Notes under the pieces: model-generated
What the model saw: the letters and a program-made list of their open reading frames with translations, nothing else
Database searches by the model: none
Told to the model about the DNA's origin: nothing
Origin: Achromobacter sp. HZ34
GTDB taxonomy: Bacteria; Pseudomonadota; Gammaproteobacteria; Burkholderiales; Burkholderiaceae_B
Direction: 5' to 3'
DNA: 64,000 nucleotides
Assembly (NCBI RefSeq): GCF_002209485.1
Contig: NZ_NJIX01000003.1
Location: 1-64,000 of the forward strand
In this document: piece by piece, positions 55,713 to 64,000 of the stretch
Position numbering within the stretch: the first letter of the stretch is position 1
Layout: every line of letters starts with the position of its first letter
Translations under genes and position numbers: made by a program

Positions 55713-58700
55713 ATGCCTACCAAATCTTTTCGTCTGAAAGCCAGCGCCTGCCTGCTCGGCACCTCTTCCTTGCTGCTCTGCAGCGCTTCGTACGCGGCCG
55801 CCGATCCCTGCCTTGGCGCGCCCTTGGACAAACAGGCGCAGATGAACGGCTCGACCACCACGTTCGCGAACGGCACACCCAAGACCGTGAAAAGCGCCAG
55901 CGTCTGCGAAGTATGGTCTGTCAGCAACGGCGGCTCGCTGAACATCCAGTCTGGCGGCAGTATCGGTAATGCCTATCTGGACACAGGAACCTTGAGCGTG
56001 GAGGACGGCGGAGCCGTCACGGGCTTCGCCGAAGCGGGGGGCTACTATCGTCCATCGGACAGCGGCAACGCCGGGCCCAGCGCGCAAGGAGGACCAGGCA
56101 CGGTCAACGTCCATGGCGGCGGCCAGCTTGGAACAGCGCTCATCGGACAGCAGTCAACGCTGAACGCGATTGGAACCGATGACAATAACCGTGCTCGCGT
56201 CGGCAGCATCGAGACCGAGGGAACGGTCACATTGAGCCATGCCTTGGTGGACCCCAATCTCGCCACCTACACCGCCGCCGCCGCCCTGGCTATCGACGGC
56301 GGGCAAGTCACCATCGACGACTCGGAGATCAGGGGCGGCAACGGCGCCGGCAACGCGATCCGCATCATGGGACAACGAACCGAAGCGAACCCTGTCGCTA
56401 CGGTGAGCATCACCAACAGCCAGATCACGCAGGTACCGGATGCGGACGCCATCGCGCTGATCGACCATGGCGCTTACCTCGATTACAACCTGACCCTGAC
56501 GAATACGGACGCCACGTCCACACCGGCCAACGCGCTTTATATCGGACAAACCGCCCCGCCCGTCGCGAATGACGGCCATGGCGCAATGAATGTCGCTATC
56601 AGCGGCGGCACCTACACCGGTGGCAATGCGGGAATCTCGGCTTACGTGCTCGGCGACAAACCGGTGGACATCGCGCTTACTAATGGCGTGCGTGTGCTTG
56701 CGCCAAACACCGGCGCGGGCGATATCGGCAGCGCCATGCTGCTTACAGGCACCGCAACCGTGACGGCTACCGACAGCACGCTTGAAGGTGCAAGCCATGG
56801 CTTGAAGATCACCTCGGCCCGCAACGCCCTGGGTGGCCCGACCGTAGCGTTGGTGAATACACAGGTCACCGGCACCAACGGATCCGCCATCTATATCACC
56901 CGCGGCGCCCAGGACGCCGTCACGCATTCCAACATCACCATCGGCGCGGGCACCGCATTGACCGGCGGAGACGGCAATCTGCTGGTGATCGATAACGGCG
57001 CACAGGCAAGTCTTGTCGTGGATGGCAACGCATTGGGGGCCAGCGGCGCAGCGGATCTGTTCGGCAACATCGCGGCCAGCGGTACCGGCACCGATCTGGA
57101 TGTCCGACTGAAGACGAATACCACCATCGATGGCAACGTCGTCGCAACGGCCGGCAGCGGCGTCACGGTGACTGGCGACACCATGTCCTCCCGCTTGAAC
57201 GGAGCCATTACGGCAGCCGCGTCCACTGCGAACGTAGGCCTGAGCAATGGCGCCCGAATCGCCGGCGGGGTTTCCCTGAGCGACGGATCTACCGGGCAGA
57301 TCGCGCTTGACGGAAGCCGTTCGGCGCTGACCAATGGCGATGGTGCCGCGATCAGCGTCAACGACAGCACCGCCACGATCGCGTTGAACAATGGCGCGAC
57401 GCTGGCCGGCAAGGACAAGCTGCTGGTCGATGTCAGGAATGCCGGCCAGGCCGACATCACGCTGGACAATACGGTACAAGCCGGCGACATGATGCGCGCC
57501 GCCGACAGTACCTTGAACGTAACGCTGCGGAACGATACGCAGTACACCGGCAACGTCAAGGCCAACACCATGACGGTGAGCAGCGGCTCAACGTGGTTGC
57601 TGGACAACCCGCAGGCCACGGCCATCGGTGGCCTGACGCTCAATAGCGGCATCGTGGACTTCAATGCCGGCAACGGTCCCTTCAAGACGTTCGGCACGCC
57701 CGCGCTGGACGGCACAGGTGGGCGGTTCAACATGGGCGTCGACTTCAACGCCGGTGCTGGCAACGATCTTCTACAAGTCGCCGGCAAGGTGGAGAACGAT
57801 AACCGTCTGCACATCGACGCAAGGGACCAAGGTGTGTCGGATCCACGCAATCACATCACGATGGTGGAAACGGGAGGAGGCAACGGGCAGTTCGCGCTGA
57901 TGGAAGGTGAACAGGTCGACGCAGGCATTTACGTCTACAGCCTGGAGCGCGCCGGCAATGACTGGGAATTGGTGCAAACCGGGACGATCCCCAGCAACGG
58001 GCCGACCGATCCCACGGATCCGACCAACCCGGATAACCCGGACAATCCGACGAATCCCAACAACCCGAACAACCCAGACAATCCTGTCAACCCGGGCGAC
58101 CCTGACAAGAACCCGGCCAAGCCCATACCCGACGCCAGGCACTTGTCGCCCGCGGCCAAGACAGCACTCAATGTCGCCAGCGCCATGCCTTTCGAGTTCT
58201 ATGGGGAAATGGATACCCTGCGCAAGCGCCAGGGCGACCTGCGCCTGAACAAGACCGACAACGGCGCATGGGTGCGCAGCTTCAGCAACTTCAATGAGAT
58301 CGGCCAGGCTGCGGCGCCGGGCTACAGCCTGAACCAATACGGCGGCGCCTTCGGGGCGGACAAGCGCTTTGAGCTGTCTTCCGGCGATCTCTACGTCGGC
58401 GGCTTCGGTTCGTACAGCTACAACACGGTGGGCGTGGACGGCGGCTCCTCAGGCCGAACGAACAGCTACGGCCTGGGTGGCTATGCGACGTGGCTGCGCA
58501 GCGACGGTTGGTATATGGACAGCATCCTCAAGGCCGACAGCTTTGAAAGCGATCTGCGCGTGGTCGGCAGCAACGGCACCCCTGCCCATGGCCACTACAA
58601 CACGCCCGGCTATGGCGGCTCGGTGGAAGTGGGCAAGCATATCAACATCGGCAGCAAGAGCTTCGTCGAACCCTACGGCGAAGTGCAGGGCTTCGTGGCA

Positions 58701-59054
58701 CGCAGCGCCAACGAGAAGCTGGACAGCGGTTTCAGGATCCACAACGGCGCGACCAGATCCACGCAAGGCGAGATCGGCATAGTGGGCGGCAGCAACTTCG
58801 ATCTGGGCAAAGGCTATGAGGTGCAGCCATACCTGAAGACCGCAGTGGTGCGTGAGTTCGTCAACGACAACAACGTGACACTCAACGGTACACGCATCAA
58901 CGACGACATGTCCGGCAACCATGTGCTGGTCGGCGCCGGCGTGGCCGTGCAGCTGAAGCAGAACCTGCAAGCCCACGTCGATATCGACTACACCGCCGGT
59001 GGTCCCATCAAACACACCACCGACGTGAACATCGGCGTGCGCTACGTGTTCTGA
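55713..59054 (+). CDS. Pertactin-type autotransporter, array copy 3
   Basis: This 1113-residue paralogue has a signal peptide (SACLLGTSSLLLC to SYAA), two cysteines (DPCLG, SVCEVW), a divergent N-terminal passenger half, and a C-terminal half nearly the same as copy 2. The autochaperone reads NMGVDFNAGAGNDLL and VDAGIYVYSL. The linker at 58008-58106 holds 11 Asn/Asp-Pro-X units (NPDNPDNPTNPNNPNNPDNP). The barrel ends GVRYVF and differs from that of copy 2 by only a few residues. The N-terminal half keeps motifs such as GGGQLGTALIG and ETEGTVTLSHALVDP seen in copies 1 and 2. The surface ligand is unknown. The ATG at 55713 was chosen; an in-frame ATG at 55692 adds seven residues. Confidence 0.9.
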   Translation: MPTKSFRLKASACLLGTSSLLLCSASYAAADPCLGAPLDKQAQMNGSTTTFANGTPKTVKSASVCEVWSVSNGGSLNIQSGGSIGNAYLDTGTLSVEDGGAVTGFAEAGGYYRPSDSGNAGPSAQGGPGTVNVHGGGQLGTALIGQQSTLNAIGTDDNNRARVGSIETEGTVTLSHALVDPNLATYTAAAALAIDGGQVTIDDSEIRGGNGAGNAIRIMGQRTEANPVATVSITNSQITQVPDADAIALIDHGAYLDYNLTLTNTDATSTPANALYIGQTAPPVANDGHGAMNVAISGGTYTGGNAGISAYVLGDKPVDIALTNGVRVLAPNTGAGDIGSAMLLTGTATVTATDSTLEGASHGLKITSARNALGGPTVALVNTQVTGTNGSAIYITRGAQDAVTHSNITIGAGTALTGGDGNLLVIDNGAQASLVVDGNALGASGAADLFGNIAASGTGTDLDVRLKTNTTIDGNVVATAGSGVTVTGDTMSSRLNGAITAAASTANVGLSNGARIAGGVSLSDGSTGQIALDGSRSALTNGDGAAISVNDSTATIALNNGATLAGKDKLLVDVRNAGQADITLDNTVQAGDMMRAADSTLNVTLRNDTQYTGNVKANTMTVSSGSTWLLDNPQATAIGGLTLNSGIVDFNAGNGPFKTFGTPALDGTGGRFNMGVDFNAGAGNDLLQVAGKVENDNRLHIDARDQGVSDPRNHITMVETGGGNGQFALMEGEQVDAGIYVYSLERAGNDWELVQTGTIPSNGPTDPTDPTNPDNPDNPTNPNNPNNPDNPVNPGDPDKNPAKPIPDARHLSPAAKTALNVASAMPFEFYGEMDTLRKRQGDLRLNKTDNGAWVRSFSNFNEIGQAAAPGYSLNQYGGAFGADKRFELSSGDLYVGGFGSYSYNTVGVDGGSSGRTNSYGLGGYATWLRSDGWYMDSILKADSFESDLRVVGSNGTPAHGHYNTPGYGGSVEVGKHINIGSKSFVEPYGEVQGFVARSANEKLDSGFRIHNGATRSTQGEIGIVGGSNFDLGKGYEVQPYLKTAVVREFVNDNNVTLNGTRINDDMSGNHVLVGAGVAVQLKQNLQAHVDIDYTAGGPIKHTTDVNIGVRYVF
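58008..58106 (+). repeat. 9-bp degenerate repeat encoding the NPX linker of copy 3
   Basis: Eleven in-frame units encode Asn/Asp-Pro-X (X is Thr, Asp, Asn, Val or Gly), joining the passenger to the barrel of array copy 3. It is more degenerate than the copy 1 linker. Confidence 0.85.
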
Positions 59055-59084
59055 ACGCTACCCGGAAATTTTCGCGCTACAGCC

Positions 59085-59100
59085 TCGGATTTTTCCCATT
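59085..59100 (+). promoter_or_regulatory. Partial match to shared upstream motif, copy 4
   Basis: TCGGATTTTTCCCATT, 128 bases before the ATG of copy 4, resembles the TCAGATTTTTCCGATAT word upstream of copies 2 and 3. The match is weaker and the distance shorter. Confidence 0.3.
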
Positions 59101-59212
59101 CTAAAGGCTGTTTAGCAAATCTAAAGTATCGCCCCATAACAGCTGCGGCCTCGACACCAACGCCTCCGTTGGTCACACCGCGTCCTCAATCCGAATACAA
59201 AAGGCGCTACGT

Positions 59213-62200
59213 ATGAAGCTCTTCAAGAGAACGAACCTCTCGTTGCTGATCACCCTGCTGGGAACCGGCTATGTCCTGGCGGCCCCCGTGGCCCACGCAT
59301 CGACGGTCATGGAATGTCCAGGACTGAACGATCAGTTCTCCGCCGACGCGCTCGATCCCGCCAAGGTCAACAACGGCAACAAGACGAACACGCTGACGCC
59401 CACTCGGAATGTCAGCACCAACGACGAGTGCGCGACCTATATGGCGACCAACGGCACGATCAACGTGCAAAACAATGGCAGCACGGGTAACGTCATCGTC
59501 CAGAGCAGCGGCGTGGTGAATGTGCAGAACGGCGGCACCGTCAACGGTGTCGTCACCGCCGGCAACTACATGGAAGCGAAGGACGGGATGTCGCGCCAGT
59601 ATGGCGGCATCGGCACCGTCAACCTGGCTTCCGGTTCGACCACCGGCGGCGTTCTCATCGGCGACGGCTCGACTCTGATCGCGAACGGCGCCGATATTGG
59701 CTGGGTCAAATCCGCGGGGACCACCAACATCACCGGCGGCACCATCAATCCCAAGGGCTATGGCCTGGGCACGCCGGGGCAGGAATACGATGCCGCCGTC
59801 GAAATCAATGGCGGCAACACGACCCTGAGCAAAGTCACGGTCAACGCCTCCGATAGCGACCTGGAGCAAGCGGGCGTCGAAGGGATCAAGATCCACGGCG
59901 ACAACAATTTCAGCGGCGCCGCCGCCAACCTCGACGTCACCATCAACGATCACACCGTCGTCACGGCCCTCGATCCGCTGACCATCACGCGCGACGGCGG
60001 CGCACCGGACGGCAACTACACCATCGATATCGCGGACTCGACCTTCACGGCGCAGCAGAACATCAACACCGCCAGCGGCGCGGGCATGCAGGTCACGGTC
60101 GCCAGCGGCGCGCACCCGGTTGCCATCACCACGGCGGGCAGCACCTTCACCGGCTCGACCGGCCTGGTGCTGTCGACCCAGGACGCGGGCACCAGCCTGA
60201 ACGATAGCGGCAGCACGTTCGCATCCAACAACACCATGACCAACGGCACCGTTGCCGGGGCGGGCGTGGGCATCTTCGCCAGCGGCAACGGTAGCGTGGC
60301 ATTGAGCGGATCGACGGTCACGGGCCTGGAAGACGGCATCGTGCTGGACACGCAAGCGGCCGGCGACGGCACCACGCTGACCCTTGCCAATGGCACGAAC
60401 GTCAGCGCCGGCAGCGGCACGGCCCTGCATGTCATCAACAGCAATGGCAACGCCGACGCGGTCGCCCATATCTCGATCGAATCGGGTTCGACACTGGCTG
60501 CCAACCAAAGCGGCACCATCATCCAGGCCGATGGTGGCGGTAAAGCGGAAGTCACGGCCGATGACGTCACCCTGGCCGGCAACACCGTGGCCGACGGCAA
60601 GGACACCGAGCTCGACCTCCTCGCGCGGAACCAGGCGTCCATGACCGGCACGTTCAACGCCACCACCGGCGCCGCCCTGGACGTAAGCGCCGACAGCGGC
60701 GCGCAGCTGCATGGCGCGATCGCCGCCGATGCCAGTACTGCCGACCTGACGGTGCGAGGCGGCGCCCATGCCGATGGCGGTGTGTCCTTGAAAAACCAAT
60801 CCACCGGCCTCGTGGTCGTTGGCGGCGCTGGTTCACTGCTCTCGCGTGCCGACGGCGCCGCGGTCAGTGTGGACAACAGCGACGCCGAGGTCGATGTCTA
60901 CGACAATGCCCGTCTGCAAGGCCAGGACGGCGCGCTCGTGAACGTCACCAACAACGGCAGCGCGAAGGTGTGGCTGTCCGATGCCGCGCTGGCTGGCAAT
61001 ATGACGGCCACCGGCGGCACGCTGGATCTGAGCCTGGAAGGCAGCACGCAGCTCGACGGCAACGTGTCCGCGACCAAGGGAAGCGTGATCTTGATGGACA
61101 ATGCGGTGCTCAACGGCAATGTGGTCGGTCCCGCCGTCACCGTGGAAGATGACGCCACCTTGAACGGCAACCTGGATGTAGATTCGCTGACGCTGGCCGA
61201 CAGCGGCACCTGGAAGCTGGGCAACGCCCCCACGGAATCGCTGGACACGCTGGCCATGGACGGCGGTGTCGTCGACTTCAATTCCAGCAATGGCAACTAC
61301 AAGACGCTGAGCGCGACGTCGTTGAGCGGGTCAGGCGGCATCCTGGCCATGAACGTGGATTTCAATCCCGGCGGCGGCAACGACAAACTGCAGGTCGCGA
61401 CCGTCGACGGCACGCATGGCTTGCAGGTGAATTCCGGCCAGGGCGTGGAGCATCCCCGCAATGACATCACCCTGGTTCAAAGCAGCAGCGGCAATGGCAG
61501 CTTCAACCTGGTGGGCGACGGCAAGACGGACGCCGGCATCTATGTCTATGACGTCAAGCATGATGGCGATCAGTGGGAACTGGTGCAGTCGGGGACCTTG
61601 CCGACCAACAATCCCTCGGATCCCACGAATCCGACGAATCCGGACAAGCCATCGGACCCGGCGAATCCCGCCCAACCGACCGGCAATCCCGTTCCCAAGC
61701 CCAAGGATCTGTCGCCTGCCGCCAAGACGGCCCTGAGCGTGGCGGCTTCCCTGCCCTACGCCTTCTACGGTGAACTCGATACCCTGCGCCAGCGTGAAGG
61801 CGACCTGCGCCTGAACAAGGCCGGCAGCGGCCTGTGGGTGCGCAGCTTCGCCACCTCCAACAAGATGGCGCAGTCGGCGGCGCCGGCCTACGACCTGGAC
61901 CAGTACGGGGGCGCCTTCGGTGCGGACAAGCGCTTCGTCCTGTCTTCCGGTGGCGATGTCTATGTCGGCGGCTTCGGCAGCTACAGCTACAACTCCTCCG
62001 ATATCGACGGCGGTTCCACCGGGCGGACCAACAGTGCCGGCACCGGCGCCTATGCCACCTGGATGTCACAGGGCGGCTGGTATGTCGACGGCACCATCAA
62101 GGCCAACAGCTTCGGCAACGAATTGCGCGTGGTCGGTAGCGATGGCAGCCGTACGCGCGGCAAGTACGACAATTCCGGCTTCGGCGGTTCGATCGAGGCA

Positions 62201-62623
62201 GGCAAGCACTTCAACCTGCCCGATGACGGCTTCATCGAACCCTACTCGCAGATCGCCGCCTTCCGCGGTAGCAGCGTCGACAAGACGCTGGGTAACGGCT
62301 TCCACATCCACGACGATCCCACACGGTCGGTACGGGGGCAGCTGGGCTTCCAGGCCGGCACTACGTTCGAAGCCGGCGCGGGCTATATGGTCCAACCGTA
62401 CATGAAGGCCGCCGTGTTGCGCGAGTTCGTCAACAGCAACCATGTGGCGCTCAACGGCACGACCATCTCGGACAACCTCAGCGGCAACCGCGCCCTGGTG
62501 GGCCTGGGCATGCAGGCGCAACTGAAGCAAAGCCTGCAGATCTATGCCGACGTCGACTACACCAGCGGCGGCCCGGTAAGCCACAGCATCTCTGGCGACC
62601 TCGGCCTGCGATACGCGTTCTGA
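59213..62623 (+). CDS. Pertactin-type autotransporter, array copy 4 (most divergent)
   Basis: This 1136-residue autotransporter has a different signal peptide (MKLFKRTNLSLLITLLGTG to VAHA) but the same design. Two cysteines lie near the passenger start (MECPG, NDECAT), followed by a beta-helical passenger. The autochaperone reads MNVDFNPGGGNDKL and DAGIYVYDVKHDGDQWELV. A linker of eight NPT/DPT-like units (61610-61681) and a barrel ending GLRYAF complete it. The passenger shares only short motifs with copies 1-3 (for example GLVVVGGAGSLLSRADGAAVSV), so it diverged earlier or has another ligand. The start ATG has a fair ribosome site (AAAAGGCG). Confidence 0.92.
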   Translation: MKLFKRTNLSLLITLLGTGYVLAAPVAHASTVMECPGLNDQFSADALDPAKVNNGNKTNTLTPTRNVSTNDECATYMATNGTINVQNNGSTGNVIVQSSGVVNVQNGGTVNGVVTAGNYMEAKDGMSRQYGGIGTVNLASGSTTGGVLIGDGSTLIANGADIGWVKSAGTTNITGGTINPKGYGLGTPGQEYDAAVEINGGNTTLSKVTVNASDSDLEQAGVEGIKIHGDNNFSGAAANLDVTINDHTVVTALDPLTITRDGGAPDGNYTIDIADSTFTAQQNINTASGAGMQVTVASGAHPVAITTAGSTFTGSTGLVLSTQDAGTSLNDSGSTFASNNTMTNGTVAGAGVGIFASGNGSVALSGSTVTGLEDGIVLDTQAAGDGTTLTLANGTNVSAGSGTALHVINSNGNADAVAHISIESGSTLAANQSGTIIQADGGGKAEVTADDVTLAGNTVADGKDTELDLLARNQASMTGTFNATTGAALDVSADSGAQLHGAIAADASTADLTVRGGAHADGGVSLKNQSTGLVVVGGAGSLLSRADGAAVSVDNSDAEVDVYDNARLQGQDGALVNVTNNGSAKVWLSDAALAGNMTATGGTLDLSLEGSTQLDGNVSATKGSVILMDNAVLNGNVVGPAVTVEDDATLNGNLDVDSLTLADSGTWKLGNAPTESLDTLAMDGGVVDFNSSNGNYKTLSATSLSGSGGILAMNVDFNPGGGNDKLQVATVDGTHGLQVNSGQGVEHPRNDITLVQSSSGNGSFNLVGDGKTDAGIYVYDVKHDGDQWELVQSGTLPTNNPSDPTNPTNPDKPSDPANPAQPTGNPVPKPKDLSPAAKTALSVAASLPYAFYGELDTLRQREGDLRLNKAGSGLWVRSFATSNKMAQSAAPAYDLDQYGGAFGADKRFVLSSGGDVYVGGFGSYSYNSSDIDGGSTGRTNSAGTGAYATWMSQGGWYVDGTIKANSFGNELRVVGSDGSRTRGKYDNSGFGGSIEAGKHFNLPDDGFIEPYSQIAAFRGSSVDKTLGNGFHIHDDPTRSVRGQLGFQAGTTFEAGAGYMVQPYMKAAVLREFVNSNHVALNGTTISDNLSGNRALVGLGMQAQLKQSLQIYADVDYTSGGPVSHSISGDLGLRYAF
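61610..61681 (+). repeat. Short NPX linker repeat of copy 4
   Basis: Eight in-frame 9-base units encode X-Pro-X tripeptides (NPS, DPT, NPT, NPD, KPS, DPA, NPA, QPT) between passenger and barrel. It is the shortest of the three NPX linkers. Confidence 0.8.
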
Positions 62624-62635
62624 GGAAAGCGCCTG

Positions 62636-63595
62636 TCAACCTGGAGGCCGGGCAGAGGATTTTTGTACCGGAGCCGGTCCTACACCGCGTAGCAGGAAGC
62701 GGCGGTAGACCGGCCCTTTGCCTTGGTCGATGACGATGGCGCCGCCGACGTTCATGCGCGGCTCGGACTTGCAGGACGGGTCCAGCAGCCACAAGGCAGG
62801 TACGCTGCCGCGTGGCGGCACATCGGCCCATTGCGCCGGTAGAAAGCCCGCGGCCATGGGAACGTTCAGCGCTTCAAGCCGCGTGCACAGGCCCGCGAAC
62901 GATTGCGCCGCCAGGAAGGCCGCGCGTACCGGCGTGCTGCCTTCATTGCTCACCAGCACCTGGACGGCGATACGGTCCAGATTCAGCTGCCAGCCCAGGA
63001 CGGTAACGCGCACGGGCCGCTCCAGTGCTGCCTGGCGCGGCCACACCAGATCGGCGGGGGCCTCGCCTGCCAGCACCTGGGCCGACGTATCGGCCAACCA
63101 CATGGCGCCCGCGCGCCATTGCGCCAACGCCGGGCTCTCGCAGCCGCCGGCATTGGTCACGATGCGCCGCGCCTGGGTGGGCGTCATGAAGACGGGAGGC
63201 TGTTGTACCGCCTGTGCCCGCCAGATGGCGCGCGCCGACACTTTCAAGCGCGCCCGCGCGATGGTCTCCAGCTGCGTCGCGCGCGTGTCTTCGCGCCCGA
63301 AGCGCGGGCACACGTCCGCCACCTTGTCCAGCATATCCAGGCCGGTGATGGCCTGGTTCAAGACGTAGTTGTTGGCGGGGGCTGTCGATGCCAGCACCGC
63401 CGCGTTCATTGCAGCCGACTCAGGGCTTGGCAAGACCATATCGGTGTCGAGCAAGCGCTCGGCGGCCCGCGTGGAAGGCGCGTGCAGCGCGGTGGCCGCC
63501 ATGGCGATGGCAAGGATCGCGCTGCGGGCCAGGCGCGCAGGTACGCAGCTCATGACGCGGGTCGAACTACGACAACGCATGGCGCCGGCGTCCAT
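62636..63595 (-). CDS. Exported protein of unknown function
   Basis: This predicted 319-residue protein has an N-terminal export signal (LARSAILAIAMAATALHAP, cleavage near TRA). The mature part holds several cysteines (DVCPRFG, GGCESP, GLCTRLE, DPSCKSE) that could pair in the periplasm. The ATG at 63595 overlaps the TGA of the MaoC-like gene (TGATG), suggesting coupling. An ATG at 63553 would give a more typical signal peptide. I do not recognise a family. It converges on array copy 4 with only 12 bases between stops and no visible terminator. Confidence 0.7.
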   Translation of the reverse strand: MDAGAMRCRSSTRVMSCVPARLARSAILAIAMAATALHAPSTRAAERLLDTDMVLPSPESAAMNAAVLASTAPANNYVLNQAITGLDMLDKVADVCPRFGREDTRATQLETIARARLKVSARAIWRAQAVQQPPVFMTPTQARRIVTNAGGCESPALAQWRAGAMWLADTSAQVLAGEAPADLVWPRQAALERPVRVTVLGWQLNLDRIAVQVLVSNEGSTPVRAAFLAAQSFAGLCTRLEALNVPMAAGFLPAQWADVPPRGSVPALWLLDPSCKSEPRMNVGGAIVIDQGKGPVYRRFLLRGVGPAPVQKSSARPPG

Positions 63596-64000
63596 CAGCC
63601 GGATTTATCTTCGCTGAGATCGAACAGGATGGTCGCGTCCAGTTCCAGCACGCTTTCATCATGCTGGTTCAGTACTACCCACGTCCATGACGTAATGCCG
63701 AGGTCCGGCCGCGAGGATGACGTCCGCACGGCCTGCACGCGCGCCTCCAGGCGTAATTCGTCGCCGGGCCGCACGGGCACGCGCCAACGCACTTCGCCCA
63801 GGCCGGGCGAGCCGAAACTTTCCGAATCGTGCAGTGCCGCGTCCACGGCCATGCGCATGGCCAGGGCGCAGGTGTGCCAGCCGCTGGCGATCAGGCCGCC
63901 CCAACGTCCTTCGGCGGCACGCGCCGGGTCCGTATGAAACCATTGCGGGTCGAACTGCCGGGCGTAGGCCAGGATCTCGGCTTCCGTGACGGTAACCGGG
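63595..64000 (-). CDS. MaoC-family dehydratase (5' end beyond window)
   Basis: The frame is open from the window edge to a TGA at 63595-63597, giving about 134 residues of a hot-dog-fold MaoC-like protein. The hydratase-2 signature is visible: YARQFDPQWFHTDP followed by GLIASGWHTCALAM, then PGLGEVRWRVPVRPGDELRLEARV. These proteins hydrate enoyl-CoA or related thioesters. The missing start lies within a few residues to a few dozen residues upstream, judging from family length (~150). The overlap with the exported-protein gene links the two transcripts. Confidence 0.88.
   Translation of the reverse strand, partial: PVTVTEAEILAYARQFDPQWFHTDPARAAEGRWGGLIASGWHTCALAMRMAVDAALHDSESFGSPGLGEVRWRVPVRPGDELRLEARVQAVRTSSSRPDLGITSWTWVVLNQHDESVLELDATILFDLSEDKSG

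Overview
The window is high-GC DNA from a betaproteobacterium, most likely Bordetella or a close relative in the Alcaligenaceae. This placement is inferred from four tandem pertactin-type autotransporters, a DUF4148-like small exported protein, a double-length UvrA, a minCDE cluster followed by ettA, and the GC-rich codon use. No rRNA or tRNA gene, CRISPR array, insertion sequence or prophage gene was recognised. Most of the window looks like stable chromosome. The exception is roughly 46.3-62.6 kb, which holds accessory surface-protein genes.

Layout. 1-2.8 kb: a G-rich repeat, then an OmpR-type regulator and a sensor kinase with a collagen-like periplasmic insert. 2.9-5.3 kb (minus): a two-gene cytochrome bd-like operon whose subunit I lacks nearly all known haem ligands. 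5.4-10.1 kb: glnS, a small acidic gene on the other strand, and minC-minD-minE, which position the division septum. 10.2-11.9 kb (minus): ettA. 12.1-16.8 kb: an acidic-tailed protein, a branched-chain amino-acid-type binding protein with a fused LivM-LivG transporter, and a LysR regulator. 17.0-19.8 kb (minus): an unrecognised 42-residue basic protein, then kdgK, eda and an IclR regulator forming a 2-keto-3-deoxygluconate catabolic unit. 20.0-27.8 kb: double-length uvrA, then pabB and pabC for p-aminobenzoate synthesis.

27.8-33.1 kb (minus): thiopurine methyltransferase, a divergent MurA paralogue, tcdA for tRNA ct6A formation, and baeR/baeS. 33.4-37.6 kb: an MFS carrier, chaC, pdxH, a flavin reductase and purU. 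37.8-41.6 kb (minus): a small exported repeat protein and the gltI-gltJ-gltK-gltL glutamate/aspartate ABC transporter. 41.9-46.1 kb: a LysR regulator divergent from a thiamine-diphosphate enzyme and glutaryl-CoA dehydrogenase. 46.3-48.7 kb: two unrecognised, probably beta-rich proteins. 48.8-62.6 kb: four tandem autotransporters with mosaic similarity. 62.6-64.0 kb (minus): an exported protein of unknown function and the 3' part of a MaoC-type hydratase gene cut by the window edge.

The two observations most worth following are the CydA-like protein, which keeps the family scaffold but not the residues that bind haem in E. coli CydA, and the autotransporter array with its two unknown upstream neighbours. 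In the array, segments have been exchanged between copies, each passenger begins with an isolated pair of cysteines, and three copies share a possible upstream regulatory motif. All coordinates come from direct reading of the sequence. Family assignments come from remembered motifs, not database searches.
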